Below, one piece after another: positions 42,465 through 50,433 of a DNA stretch of 53,714 nt (positions are counted from its first letter, which is position 1; each line of letters begins with the position of its first letter). The notes under the pieces were generated by a model. It did not search any database, was not told where the DNA came from, and was given only the letters and a program-made list of their open reading frames with translations. A program made the translations under genes and the position numbers. This DNA comes from an uncultured Bacteroidales bacterium (GTDB lineage: Bacteria; Bacteroidota; Bacteroidia; Bacteroidales; WCHB1-69), in assembly GCA_900319925.1 (NCBI GenBank), contig ONQE01000002.1:1-53714 (forward strand). Reading direction: 5' to 3'.

Positions 42465-44900
42465 ATGGCAAAAAGCAACTTCTTCCGATTTATACTGCTC
42501 TCGGTCGTGGCTTTGTTACTGGTCACCCCGATATTCGCGCAGAACATCACCGTGAGCGGCCACCTCTATGAGCAGGGCAGTCTCGAATCGCTACCCGGCG
42601 GGCTGATTTACGATCCTGTGTCGCAGAAGGCCACCACGACCAACACCTACGGCTTCTATACCCTCACCTTACCCTACCACGACAGTCTGTACGTGGTGTT
42701 CAACAGCTTCGGCTTCATTAACGACACGCTGTGGGTGAAGACGGCCGAGGATATCGAGTACGATGCGAAGCTGACGAAGATCACCACGTTGGAGGCGGTG
42801 ACCATCACCGCGGAGAAACGTAATACCGAGGTGGTGCAGATGAGCTCCATTACCCTGTCGGCCAAGGAGATACAGCAGGTGCCGATGCTGTTCGGCGAGA
42901 AGGACCTCTTCAAGACACTGCTGCTGCTGCCCGGCGTGCAGTCGGCCTCGGAGGGCACCTCCGGCATCTACGTGCGCGGCGGCGGCCCCGACCAGAACCT
43001 CATCATCCTCGACGAGGCCACCATCTACAACGCCAGCCACCTGTTGGGTTTCTTCTCCATCTTCAACGGCGACGCCATCAAGTCGGTGGAGCTCGTGAAA
43101 GGCGGATTCCCGGCCCGTTACGGGGGAAGGCTCTCCTCCGTCATCGACATCAATATGAAGGACGGCAACAAGGAGGAATACCACGGCGAAGGCGGCATCG
43201 GATTGATCTCCTCGCACGTGGTGGTGGAGGGCCCGATGCAGAAAAACAAGTCCTCTTTCATGCTCTCGGGACGTACCACCTACCTCGACCTCCTGATGAT
43301 ACCCATCATGAAACTCGTCGGCGACGGTATGTCGGTGGGCTACTATTTCTTCGACCTCAACGCCAAGTTCAACTTCGACCTCGGCAAAAAGGACAAGCTC
43401 TACCTCAGCGCCTATTTCGGTCGCGACAAGTTCCATTTCACCGAAACGGAGAACTACGGTTTCGGGGAGTACGACCGTTATAAAGTCGGGCTTTTCTGGC
43501 AGAACGCCACGGCTACAGCACGATGGAACCATCTGTTTACCAACAAGATATTCTCTAACCTGTCGTTGGTGTTCAGCGACTATTCGATGAACACTTACAT
43601 GGGCTACAAATTCTTTGAAGGGGTGGGCAATCCGAACAATGAGACGTTCAACTCGCGTTTCAGTTCGGGTATTCGTGACTACACGGCGAAATACGATGTC
43701 TCCATCAACCCCAACCCCACGCATCGCATCCTCTTTGGCGCGGCGGTTACCGCCCACGTAGCGCGCCCCAACGCCGTGACTATGAATGTGGACACGATCT
43801 CCATGCGGCAGGCCGAGAAAGAACCCGGGCTGGAATACGCTGTCTATGCCGAGGATGAAATCAACATCCGCAACAAGTTTCGCATCAATCCGGGCATCCG
43901 GTTGGTGGGCTTCTCCGTGCCGCGCAAGACCTGGTTCTCACCCGAACCGCGCCTCTCCATGAGCTACAACATCTTACCGAACTTGGCCATAAAAGCCTCT
44001 TACGCTATGATGAGTCAGAGTCTGATTTTGTTGAGTACCAGTACGATAGGACTCCCGACAGACTTGTGGGTGCCCGTTACGGACAACATCCGGCCGCAAC
44101 GGTCGCAGCAGGTGGCCTTAGGCATCCATTACGACCTGAAGAAGCCACGTCTGTCGTTCTCCATCGAAGGATACTACAAAAAGATGGACAATATCCTGGC
44201 CTACAGAGAGGGTGCATCCTATTTTATGACCTTGCTTGACAACCTGATGGATGAGACGGCCACCGGCTTTCAGGGTACGTGGACCGACAACGTGACCTCC
44301 GGTCAGGGCTGGTCCTACGGTGTGGAGTTCCTCGTGCGCAAGGAGGTCGGCAAGTTCACCGGCTGGATCGGCTACACGCTGTCATGGACCAAGCAGCAGT
44401 TCGACGAGCTGAACTTCGGCGAGCCCTTCTTCGCCCGCTACGACCGCCGCCACGACGTCTCCATCGTGCTGATGTACAGTCCGACCAAAAAGATCAACCT
44501 CTCGTTGTCGTGGGTCTTCGCCACCGGCAACGCCGTCACCCTGCCCACCTCCGTTTACGCTGCCGAGGACCTTTACAACTACCTCGGGCTCACCGTACCG
44601 CAAGGGGAGTATTCCTGGAACTATTTTTACACTATCGAGAACTACGGCAAGAAGAACGACTTCCGCATGAAGCCGTTCCATCATCTCGACATCGGGGTGC
44701 AGTTCATCAAGCCGCACAATAAAAACAACGGGCAGAGCATCTTTGAGATCAGTATTTACAACCTCTACAACCACCACAACCCGTTCTTCTACTTCATCGG
44801 CGAGAGCTACAACCAGCAGACGCACCAGTGGAGCACGCAGCTGCAGTCGCTCAGCATCTTCCCCATTATCCCCACATTTACCTACCATTTCAAGTTTTAG
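42465..44900 (+). CDS. TonB-dependent receptor with carboxypeptidase-like N-domain
   Basis: The 811-residue outer-membrane receptor imports a ligand with TonB energy. It has a signal peptide (ending TPIFAQ), a CarboxypepD_reg-like domain (about 27-108: ITVSGHLYEQGSLESLPGG, YGFYTLTLPYHDSLYVVF), a plug (about 118-230: EVVQMSSITLSAKEIQQVP, LLLPGVQSASEGTSGIYVRGG, SVELVKGGFPARYGGRLSSV) and a 22-strand barrel ending in aromatic strands (FPIIPTFTYHFKF). It is shorter than SusC (about 1000 aa) and has no SusD nearby; the DUF4249 lipoprotein follows after a heptamer array. The substrate is unknown; DUF4249-type pairs are not tied to polysaccharide genes here. Confidence 0.93.
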   Translation: MAKSNFFRFILLSVVALLLVTPIFAQNITVSGHLYEQGSLESLPGGLIYDPVSQKATTTNTYGFYTLTLPYHDSLYVVFNSFGFINDTLWVKTAEDIEYDAKLTKITTLEAVTITAEKRNTEVVQMSSITLSAKEIQQVPMLFGEKDLFKTLLLLPGVQSASEGTSGIYVRGGGPDQNLIILDEATIYNASHLLGFFSIFNGDAIKSVELVKGGFPARYGGRLSSVIDINMKDGNKEEYHGEGGIGLISSHVVVEGPMQKNKSSFMLSGRTTYLDLLMIPIMKLVGDGMSVGYYFFDLNAKFNFDLGKKDKLYLSAYFGRDKFHFTETENYGFGEYDRYKVGLFWQNATATARWNHLFTNKIFSNLSLVFSDYSMNTYMGYKFFEGVGNPNNETFNSRFSSGIRDYTAKYDVSINPNPTHRILFGAAVTAHVARPNAVTMNVDTISMRQAEKEPGLEYAVYAEDEINIRNKFRINPGIRLVGFSVPRKTWFSPEPRLSMSYNILPNLAIKASYAMMSQSLILLSTSTIGLPTDLWVPVTDNIRPQRSQQVALGIHYDLKKPRLSFSIEGYYKKMDNILAYREGASYFMTLLDNLMDETATGFQGTWTDNVTSGQGWSYGVEFLVRKEVGKFTGWIGYTLSWTKQQFDELNFGEPFFARYDRRHDVSIVLMYSPTKKINLSLSWVFATGNAVTLPTSVYAAEDLYNYLGLTVPQGEYSWNYFYTIENYGKKNDFRMKPFHHLDIGVQFIKPHNKNNGQSIFEISIYNLYNHHNPFFYFIGESYNQQTHQWSTQLQSLSIFPIIPTFTYHFKF

Positions 44901-44939
44901 TGAATAGTGAATAGTGAATAGTGATTAGTCTCAAGTCAA
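44898..44939. repeat. Heptamer array L (TAGTGAA, 6 units) between receptor and partner
   Basis: Six contiguous 7-nt units (three TAGTGAA, TAGTGAT, TAGTCTC, AAGTCAA) begin on the TAG stop of the receptor (44898-44900) and end one base before the ATG of the DUF4249 gene. The whole intergenic region is the array. Confidence 0.93.
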
Positions 44940-44940
44940 A

Positions 44941-45873
44941 ATGAAAACCAACCGATTATATCAAATAGTGGCATTAGTATGTAGTATGATGGCGGCCGTG
45001 GCATTCACCGGTTGCGTCGATGATATCAACATTGAGGATCAGTTTGGCGAGACGCGGAAGCTGGTGCTCTACTGCCGGTTGTGTCCGCAGATGGACAGCA
45101 CCTACATCCTGTTGTCGAACAGTCAGTTGATATTCGGACAAGACAGTCAGGATGTGCCCATCATCAGCGACGGCACGGTGGAGCTCTCCGCTGACGGCAG
45201 TCACTGGGTGCGAGCCACCTACGACATGCTGAGGCAGCGTTACCTCATCACCCGAGAGGAGTTTCCGGTGGTCGAGGGCGGCACCTATTACATTCGTGCC
45301 TCGTATTCTGGTTTTGAGGACGTTTCCTCGACCTGCACGGTGCCGTTTTCCCACGATGTGGGTTTCCGTTTCGACACGGTGGCGACCGATGGCGACCTGC
45401 ATTGGGGCGAGCCCTACTACTGGCCGCACAAGGACGTCTTTGTGGAGTGGCGCGACGTGGCCGGCGAGGAGAACGCCTACGCCATCGGCTACAAGCGTCT
45501 GAGTCCGATCCACGTCTGGAGTGACGAAGGCGAGGACGTCTTCTACGAATGGCGTTTCGACATCGACTTGCTGACCGAAGGCAACACGGACTATTGGTAC
45601 GTCTCCGACAAGGATCGTGATGGGCAGGTCATGCGGTTCATCCATGATGTGGACCTTTACGAACACGAGGATGACGACGAATGGACACCGCCTCTTGAGC
45701 AGCAGCGCTACCTGCTTTTCCTCGACAGCAACTGCTACCAATATGAGATCACGCTGCCCTATGACGATTTCGGGATGCTCAATTTTCTGTTCTTAGAGCC
45801 GGAGCACACCTTCACGAACATCGAGAACGGTTTCGGGCTGTTCGGGGCGTTCAGTATGTTGGAAGTGAAGTGA
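44941..45873 (+). CDS. DUF4249 lipoprotein, receptor partner
   Basis: The 310 residues start with a lipoprotein signal (lipobox FTGC, Cys-25) and form a DUF4249-type beta-rich domain: RKLVLYCRLCPQMDSTYILLSNSQ, VPIISDGTVELSADG, EEFPVVEGGTYYIRASYSGFEDVSSTCTVP and KDVFVEWRDVAGEENAYAIGYK. DUF4249 lipoproteins sit on the outer membrane and are regularly encoded right after a TonB-dependent receptor, like SusD relatives. The last 23 bp overlap the 3' end of the convergent AAA ATPase gene. Confidence 0.85.
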   Translation: MKTNRLYQIVALVCSMMAAVAFTGCVDDINIEDQFGETRKLVLYCRLCPQMDSTYILLSNSQLIFGQDSQDVPIISDGTVELSADGSHWVRATYDMLRQRYLITREEFPVVEGGTYYIRASYSGFEDVSSTCTVPFSHDVGFRFDTVATDGDLHWGEPYYWPHKDVFVEWRDVAGEENAYAIGYKRLSPIHVWSDEGEDVFYEWRFDIDLLTEGNTDYWYVSDKDRDGQVMRFIHDVDLYEHEDDDEWTPPLEQQRYLLFLDSNCYQYEITLPYDDFGMLNFLFLEPEHTFTNIENGFGLFGAFSMLEVK

Positions 45874-47005
45874 AAAATGTCCTCCTTATCCACAGGCCGA
45901 AGAACCTGTCGCTGATACGATAGCGTTTGTTTTCCTCCACCACCAGTTCCTCCTCCATCAATTTCCTGATTGCCGCCTGCACCGAACTGGCGGAGGCCAG
46001 TTTGTGGCGTTTGATAAAGGCCGAGGAAGTGATTTGCTTGGCCCATCCGTCGTGAGCAATGGCATACAGCAAGGTTTTCTGCCTTAGGGTAAGTTTTGAC
46101 AAATAATCCCTGTATATGCTTTCGTTGCCTGCCAGTACGGCCTGTAGCGAGTACAGCACTGTCTCCAAAGTACATTCCTCACCTGATGCGGTGTTGAAAA
46201 ACGCTTCATTCATGGTTTTTTGGACATAATAGGTGTGGCCTTCGAACATGTCGTACACTTTTTCTGCCACCTCGGTTTCAATCCGTCTTCCTTTCTCGGA
46301 CAATTTATCGCGGATGAAGTTCACATAGACCTCGCGCGGGATAGCGTCCAGATCCATATTGTCTGCACTCTTGTAGAATGGGCGACTGCGTTTCTCAAAC
46401 ATCAGCTCCAGCATGTGCCTCTCGCTACCGGCGAAGATGAAATGACAGTTGGCGAGTTTCTGTATGTGTCCCCGAAGTAAGGCCTCGATGTTCTTTTCGG
46501 GATAATGGCCTATCTGCTGGAATTCGTCGATGGCTACAATGCAGGGGCGGTCGGCTTGCTGCAGATAGCCGAATATTTCATCAAGTGTATATTCCGGCTG
46601 CTCAATGTCACCAAGACCGACGCTGAAGGTTGGAGTACCGGCGACAGCATCGAACCCGAACTTGCCGTTGAGGCTTCGCAGCGCTTTCATAAACCGCTGG
46701 GCCATCTTCTTCCCGCGTGGCATTGTCTGCTCATAGACCGCGCGGCCCAGCTCGTGTACCAACTCTTGGAGGCAGGTGGTGTGCAGAATGTCGATAAAGA
46801 AAGTGTAGTAATTCCCACTTACCACTGGGTTGTCGAAACAGTATTGTATCAGCCCTGTCTTGCCCATACGGCGGTCCGACTTGAGAACGATATTGTTGTC
46901 GTTCAGCAGAAGTTTGGTCAGCCTTTCCGATTCTGCCTTACGGTCGCAGAAATATTCAGGCTTTATGTATCCTGTCACCACAAAAGGATTTTCTTCGTTT
47001 CTCAT
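45851..47005 (-). CDS. AAA/STAND-type ATPase (archaeal ATPase family-like)
   Basis: The 384-residue protein opens MRNEENPFVVTGYIKPEYFCDR, the usual start of these ATPases (NPFxxGx ... FxxR). The nucleotide site has a P-loop in NIVLKSDRRMGKTGLIQY (Gly-Lys-Thr kept, first Gly replaced by Ser) and a Walker B in CIVAIDEFQQIGHY; the sensor-like FIFAGSERHMLELMF and a C-terminal winged helix (HDGWAKQITSSAFIKRHKLASASSVQAAIRKLMEEELVV) follow. The family (PF01637-like) is common in Bacteroidota and of unknown job; defence or mobile-element roles have been proposed for some. It is preceded by a strong promoter with operator-like repeats. Confidence 0.85.
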   Translation of the reverse strand: MRNEENPFVVTGYIKPEYFCDRKAESERLTKLLLNDNNIVLKSDRRMGKTGLIQYCFDNPVVSGNYYTFFIDILHTTCLQELVHELGRAVYEQTMPRGKKMAQRFMKALRSLNGKFGFDAVAGTPTFSVGLGDIEQPEYTLDEIFGYLQQADRPCIVAIDEFQQIGHYPEKNIEALLRGHIQKLANCHFIFAGSERHMLELMFEKRSRPFYKSADNMDLDAIPREVYVNFIRDKLSEKGRRIETEVAEKVYDMFEGHTYYVQKTMNEAFFNTASGEECTLETVLYSLQAVLAGNESIYRDYLSKLTLRQKTLLYAIAHDGWAKQITSSAFIKRHKLASASSVQAAIRKLMEEELVVEENKRYRISDRFFGLWIRRTFFTSLPTY

Positions 47006-47028
47006 TGTTCACGAACTTTTTACGGCGG

Positions 47029-47060
47029 CAAAGATATGAAAAAAAAACACATTATGCAAA
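47029..47060 (-). promoter_or_regulatory. Full Bacteroidota promoter of the ATPase gene (TTTG-N20-TATCTTTG)
   Basis: On the minus strand TTTG (complement of 47057-47060) is followed after exactly 20 nt by TATCTTTG (complement of 47029-47036), a match to both boxes. The start codon lies 23 nt further on. Confidence 0.85.
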
Positions 47061-47094
47061 ATGAATTATTCAAATTGAATAATTCAACTTGAAT
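47061..47094. promoter_or_regulatory. Operator-like tandem inverted repeats upstream of the ATPase promoter
   Basis: ATTCAA-A-TTGAAT (47068-47080) and ATTCAA-C-TTGAAT (47082-47094) are two 13-bp palindromes with a 14-bp period; a third half, ATGAAT, lies at 47061-47066. GAATTATTCAA and its inverse (47063-47085) form a larger 11-bp inverted repeat. They touch the -33 box, as expected for a repressor or activator site. Confidence 0.6.
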
Positions 47095-47101
47095 AAAACA
47101 A

Positions 47102-47127
47102 AAGGGCACCCGTTTCCGAGTGCCCTT
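47102..47127 (-). terminator. Terminator for the truncated HU-like transcript
   Basis: AAGGGCAC at 47102-47109 pairs with GTGCCCTT at 47120-47127 around a 10-nt loop. On the minus strand a TTTTGTTTT run follows, so it ends transcripts coming from about 47330-47440 before the ATPase operator. Confidence 0.8.
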
Positions 47128-47188
47128 ACGAATTGGCTACCAAGCCTTTCACCTTTTCTTTGACAATACTGAAACGACAAGGCGTTGT

Positions 47189-47223
47189 TTTAAGGTTTAA
47201 GGTTTATGGTTTAGGGTTGGTCG
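47189..47223. repeat. Heptamer array M (TTTAAGG / TTTATGG / TTTAGGG, about 5 units)
   Basis: Units TTTAAGG twice, TTTATGG, TTTAGGG and TTGGTCG are contiguous. The stop codon TAA of the minus-strand HU-like ORF (complement of 47204-47206) lies in the third unit, and its last residues (TTNPKP) are coded by array-like sequence. Confidence 0.85.
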
Positions 47224-47329
47224 TCAGGGTCATTGGTACTTGAATCAGCATTTGCGCTGCGGCGTAAGCCTTCGGCGCAGCAGTCTCATCCATAGGATTA
47301 AATTTTTTAGAAATAGAATAATCGATCAT
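47204..47329 (-). pseudogene. Truncated HU-family (HU-HIG-like) ORF
   Basis: Starting at ATG 47329 (a longer frame from 47389 is less likely) the minus strand codes 41 residues, MIDYSISKKFNPMDETAAPK then AYAAAQMLIQVPMT. This resembles the first 30 residues of Bacteroidota HU-like DNA-binding proteins (pattern xIxYxIxxRxNPxxxxAPxKxYAxAQ), which are normally 120-200 residues. The match then stops and the frame ends in a heptamer array. The stretch has a plausible -7 box 112 nt upstream and a terminator downstream, so it may still be transcribed, but the DNA-binding body is missing. It could also be a functional small ORF; the identification is tentative. Confidence 0.45.
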
Positions 47330-47440
47330 AATTTTGAAGTTTTTGATTGTTAATAAATAATGTGAATTAAAACCGCCTTGTCTCAGCATGTCAAAGAACG
47401 TCTGTCATCTTCGTCACGCGTTTGCGACTGAATGACGAGG

Positions 47441-47448
47441 CAAAAATA
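47441..47448 (-). promoter_or_regulatory. Promoter -7 box of the truncated HU-like ORF (TATTTTTG)
   Basis: On the minus strand TATTTTTG lies 111 nt before the ATG; CTTG is 21-22 nt further upstream, a near match to the -33 TTTG. Confidence 0.5.
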
Positions 47449-47603
47449 CAACCGGGGCGACAGTGAAACCAAGAAAAAATCCCGTATTATTTTTTCTTTC
47501 TAATTTCTAACTGATAACCAAATAGTTGCAAGCAAAAAAAGAAAGAATAAAGAAAGTTGTTTGTATTTTCATTGTTTTGCAGCGTCTTAGAAGCAGCGGC
47601 ATC

Positions 47604-47669
47604 CGCCCACGCCCGTACAGGCAAAGGCCCACGCCCGTACGGGCATACGCCCACGCCTGTACGGGCATT
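47604..47669. repeat. Three 22-bp tandem repeats with a GTAC-centred palindrome
   Basis: Three contiguous 22-bp units (47604-47625, 47626-47647, 47648-47669) follow the pattern GCCCACGCCCGTACGGGCAT with 1-4 changes. Each holds the near palindrome GCCCGTACGGGC. The gap 47449-47861 between the HU-like ORF promoter and aspS holds no convincing gene: this repeat, a TTTCCCC-TGAC-GGGGAAA hairpin (47688-47705), a heptamer array and the aspS promoter. Confidence 0.85.
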
Positions 47670-47752
47670 CGTTTTTCTACAGAGATGTTTCCCCTGACGG
47701 GGAAAGGGAGAGGCGAAGATGCCAATAAAATCCGCACCCGCAAGGGCAAAAA

Positions 47753-47808
47753 CGAACTGCCAACTACTAACTACTAACTACTAACTCTCCAACCCTGCCC
47801 TCTTAACC
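47753..47808. repeat. Heptamer array N (CTAACTA, about 8 units)
   Basis: From 47753 the sequence splits into contiguous 7-nt units CGAACTG, CCAACTA, two CTAACTA, CTAACTC and then weaker units up to 47808. It ends 12 nt before the aspS -7 box, so unlike most arrays it is upstream of the promoter and not in the leader. Confidence 0.85.
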
Positions 47809-47819
47809 CAAAAAAATTG

Positions 47820-47827
47820 TACCTTTG
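47820..47827 (+). promoter_or_regulatory. Promoter -7 box of aspS (TACCTTTG)
   Basis: TACCTTTG lies 34 nt before the aspS ATG, followed by an A/T-rich leader. Confidence 0.62.
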
Positions 47828-47861
47828 CGGCCGTTATTTTAGGTTATAATATTTTACTAAT

Positions 47862-49604
47862 ATGTATAGAACACATACCTGTGGCGAGCTGACGCTTGAG
47901 AATATTCAGCAGACCGTGACGTTGAGCGGTTGGATTCAGAAGATCCGTCATCTGGGCGGCATGATTTTCATTGACTTGCGCGACCGCTACGGCATCACGC
48001 AACTGGCCTTCAACCACGAGGAGCGCCCTGAACTCTGCGAGCGCGCCGAGAAACTGGGCCGCGAATGGGTGATCCAAGTGACCGGCACCGTGATTGAACG
48101 TTATAGCAAGAACAAAAACATCCCCACCGGCGACATCGAAATCGAGGTGCATGAGCTGAACGTGCTCAACGCCGCCGAAGTGCCGCCGTTCACCATTGAG
48201 GACGAATCCGACGGCGGCGACGAGCTGCGCATGAAGTACCGCTACCTCGACATCCGCCGCAACCCCGTGAAGAACAACCTCATCTTCCGCCATAAACTCG
48301 GTCTGGAAATCCGCAAATACCTGAGCGGGCAGGGCTTCCTCGAAATCGAGACGCCGTTCCTCGTGAACAGCACCCCCGAGGGCGCTCGCGACTTCCTCGT
48401 GCCCTCCCGCATGAACCCCGGCGAGTTCTACGCCCTGCCGCAGTCTCCGCAAACGCTGAAGCAGCTGCTGATGATGGCCGGCATGGACCGCTACTTCCAA
48501 ATCGTGCGCTGCTTCCGTGACGAGGACCTCCGCGCCGACCGCCAACCCGAGTTCACCCAAGTCGATTGCGAGATGTCGTTCATCGAGCAGGAGGATATCC
48601 TCAACCTGTTCGAGGGTCTCGTTCAGCATATCTTCCGTACGTTCAAGGGTATGGAAATCGGCAAGCTGGACCGCATGACTTGGAACGACGCGATGAAATA
48701 CTACGGCTCCGACAAACCCGATGCTCGCTTCGGCATGCGCTTCGTGGAACTCAACGACGTACTGCAGCACAAGGATTTCAAGGTCTTCAACGAGGCTGAG
48801 CTCATCGTCGGTATCAAGGCCGAGGGCTGCGGCAACTACTCCCGCAAGCAACTCGACAATCTCACCGAGTTTGTGAAGAGCCCGCGCGTGGGTGCCGCTG
48901 GACTTGTCTATATCCTTTGCAATCAAGATGGTACGTTCAAATCTTCCGTGGATAAATTCTACACGCAGGAAGACCTGAAGGTCGTGGCCGAACGTTGCGA
49001 CGCACACGCCGGCGACCTCATTCTCATCCTCTCCGGCAAGGCGATGAAGACGCGCAAGCAGATGTGCGAGTTGCGTTTGGAGATGGGCAACCGTCTCGGT
49101 CTGCGCAAAGCCGGCGAGTACAAAGCGATGTGGGTCATCGACTTCCCGCTGTTGGAGTGGGACGAAGAGACGCAACGCTACTACGCCATGCACCACCCGT
49201 TCACCGCGCCGAAGCCCGAACATGAGGACTGGCTCGAGACCCGTCCCGGCGAGGTGCTGGCCAACGCCTACGACTTGGTCATCAACGGTTCGGAAATCGG
49301 CGGCGGCTCCATCCGTATCCACCGTCCGGAACTGCAGAAGCGCATGTTCAAGGCCCTGAACTTCACCGAGGAGCAGGCGCAGAGCCAGTTCGGCTTCCTC
49401 ATCAACGCCTTCAAGTACGGTGCTCCGCCGCACGGTGGCATCGCCTTCGGCTTCGACCGTCTGTGCGCTGTGCTCAGCGACTGCGACAGCATCCGCGACT
49501 TCATCGCGTTCCCGAAGAACAACGCCGGTCGCGACACCATGCTGCCCGCGCCCACCCCGATCGATCCCAAGCAATTGGACGAATTGAACATCAAACTGAA
49601 ATAA
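47862..49604 (+). CDS. aspS: Aspartyl-tRNA synthetase
   Basis: AspS charges tRNA-Asp in the cytosol. The 580-residue bacterial-type class II enzyme has the anticodon-binding OB fold (about 1-105: [20 protein letters not shown]), class II motif 1 near [16 protein letters not shown], motif 2 in [19 protein letters not shown], the GAD insertion (about 290-400), and motif 3 in [15 protein letters not shown] followed by [11 protein letters not shown]. Length and domains are normal. mlaE follows without a gap (stop TAA, then ATG). Confidence 0.97.
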   Translation: MYRTHTCGELTLENIQQTVTLSGWIQKIRHLGGMIFIDLRDRYGITQLAFNHEERPELCERAEKLGREWVIQVTGTVIERYSKNKNIPTGDIEIEVHELNVLNAAEVPPFTIEDESDGGDELRMKYRYLDIRRNPVKNNLIFRHKLGLEIRKYLSGQGFLEIETPFLVNSTPEGARDFLVPSRMNPGEFYALPQSPQTLKQLLMMAGMDRYFQIVRCFRDEDLRADRQPEFTQVDCEMSFIEQEDILNLFEGLVQHIFRTFKGMEIGKLDRMTWNDAMKYYGSDKPDARFGMRFVELNDVLQHKDFKVFNEAELIVGIKAEGCGNYSRKQLDNLTEFVKSPRVGAAGLVYILCNQDGTFKSSVDKFYTQEDLKVVAERCDAHAGDLILILSGKAMKTRKQMCELRLEMGNRLGLRKAGEYKAMWVIDFPLLEWDEETQRYYAMHHPFTAPKPEHEDWLETRPGEVLANAYDLVINGSEIGGGSIRIHRPELQKRMFKALNFTEEQAQSQFGFLINAFKYGAPPHGGIAFGFDRLCAVLSDCDSIRDFIAFPKNNAGRDTMLPAPTPIDPKQLDELNIKLK

Positions 49605-50348
49605 ATGCTCCGGAAAGCCCTTGCCACCTTTGGCGAATATCTCATCTTCCTGCGCCAGGTCTTCAGCAAACCGGCCAAATGGTCTGTGTTTCTGAAAAAG
49701 TGGGTTTTCGAGATGGACGCCATGGGCATCGGCTCTATGTTGATTGTCAGCATCGTGTCGCTCGCCATGGGCAGTGTCATCACGATGCAGACGGCCTTGC
49801 AGATCGAGAGCGGCTGGATTCCCTCCTGGACGGTGGGTTTCGTGGCCCGCACCTCCATCGTGATGGAACTCTGTCCGACGATTATCAGTCTGCTGTTGGT
49901 GGGCAACCTCGGTTCGCGCATCACGGCGGAAATCGGCAGTATGCGCGTCACCGAACAGATTGATGCGTTGGAGGTTATGGGTATCAACCCTGCCTCGCAC
50001 TTGGTATTGCCGAAGGTGCTGGCCTCCATCATTGTGAATCCCGTGCTCTGCGTGTTCAGCATCGCCTTCGCGCTCACGGGCGGTTTCGTCACCGTCTGGC
50101 TCACGGGATGCACCACCACGTATGCGTTCATGGACGGCCTCACCTACTGTTTCCGCGTCTATGATGTCGTCTATGCGCTGACCAAGACCTGCGTTTTCGC
50201 CTTCATCATGTCCACCGTGGCCTCCTTCTACGGTTACCGCATCGAAGGAGGCGCTTTGGAACTCGGCAAGGCCAGCACGCAAGGCATCGTCGTCTCCAGC
50301 TTCATTATTTTGATTCTCAATGTGGTGATTACGGACATCATGCTATGA
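49605..50348 (+). CDS. mlaE: MlaE-family phospholipid ABC transporter permease
   Basis: MlaE is the permease of the Mla system, which moves phospholipids between the inner and outer membranes. The 247-residue protein has five to six helices (GIGSMLIVSIVSLAMGSVIT, TSIVMELCPTIISLLLVGNL, VLASIIVNPVLCVFSIAFAL) and the signature GSRITAEIGSMRVTEQIDALEVMGINP. Its ATG directly follows the aspS stop, so it is translated from the aspS mRNA. The ATPase follows 81 nt downstream. The MCE-domain protein MlaD is not in the window. Confidence 0.94.
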   Translation: MLRKALATFGEYLIFLRQVFSKPAKWSVFLKKWVFEMDAMGIGSMLIVSIVSLAMGSVITMQTALQIESGWIPSWTVGFVARTSIVMELCPTIISLLLVGNLGSRITAEIGSMRVTEQIDALEVMGINPASHLVLPKVLASIIVNPVLCVFSIAFALTGGFVTVWLTGCTTTYAFMDGLTYCFRVYDVVYALTKTCVFAFIMSTVASFYGYRIEGGALELGKASTQGIVVSSFIILILNVVITDIML

Positions 50349-50355
50349 GCAACGA

Positions 50356-50385
50356 TGTAGGGGCGAATAATCATTCGCCCCTACA
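50356..50385. repeat. Perfect palindromic element between mlaE and mlaF
   Basis: TGTAGGGGCGAAT (50356-50368) and ATTCGCCCCTACA (50373-50385) are perfect 13-bp arms around an AATC loop. There is no T run, so it is not a simple terminator. It is the archetype of the family that has two diverged copies translated inside the gene at 51223-52572. Confidence 0.93.
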
Positions 50386-50391
50386 GCCTTC

Positions 50392-50433
50392 CTCAAACCT
50401 TAAACCCTAAACCTTAAACCTTAAACCAAATGA
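50392..50433. repeat. Heptamer array O (CTTAAAC, 6 units) into the mlaF start
   Basis: CTCAAAC, CTTAAAC, CCTAAAC, two CTTAAAC and CAAATGA are contiguous; the last holds the ATG of mlaF (50430-50432), as in array I where the last unit is also CAAATGA. Confidence 0.92.

Noticed and set aside
47507..47749. 80-codon minus-strand frame across the 22-bp repeats
   Set aside because: Its residues follow from the repeats (VQAWAYARTG, VGLCLYGRG); there is no start context, promoter or family match.
47844..50282. Very long antisense frame (over 800 codons) opposite aspS and mlaE
   Set aside because: It is an antisense frame over well-conserved aspS and mlaE, rich in His, Ala, Glu and Val as expected from the reverse of GC-rich codons, and spans two genes. 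No family match, no promoter.
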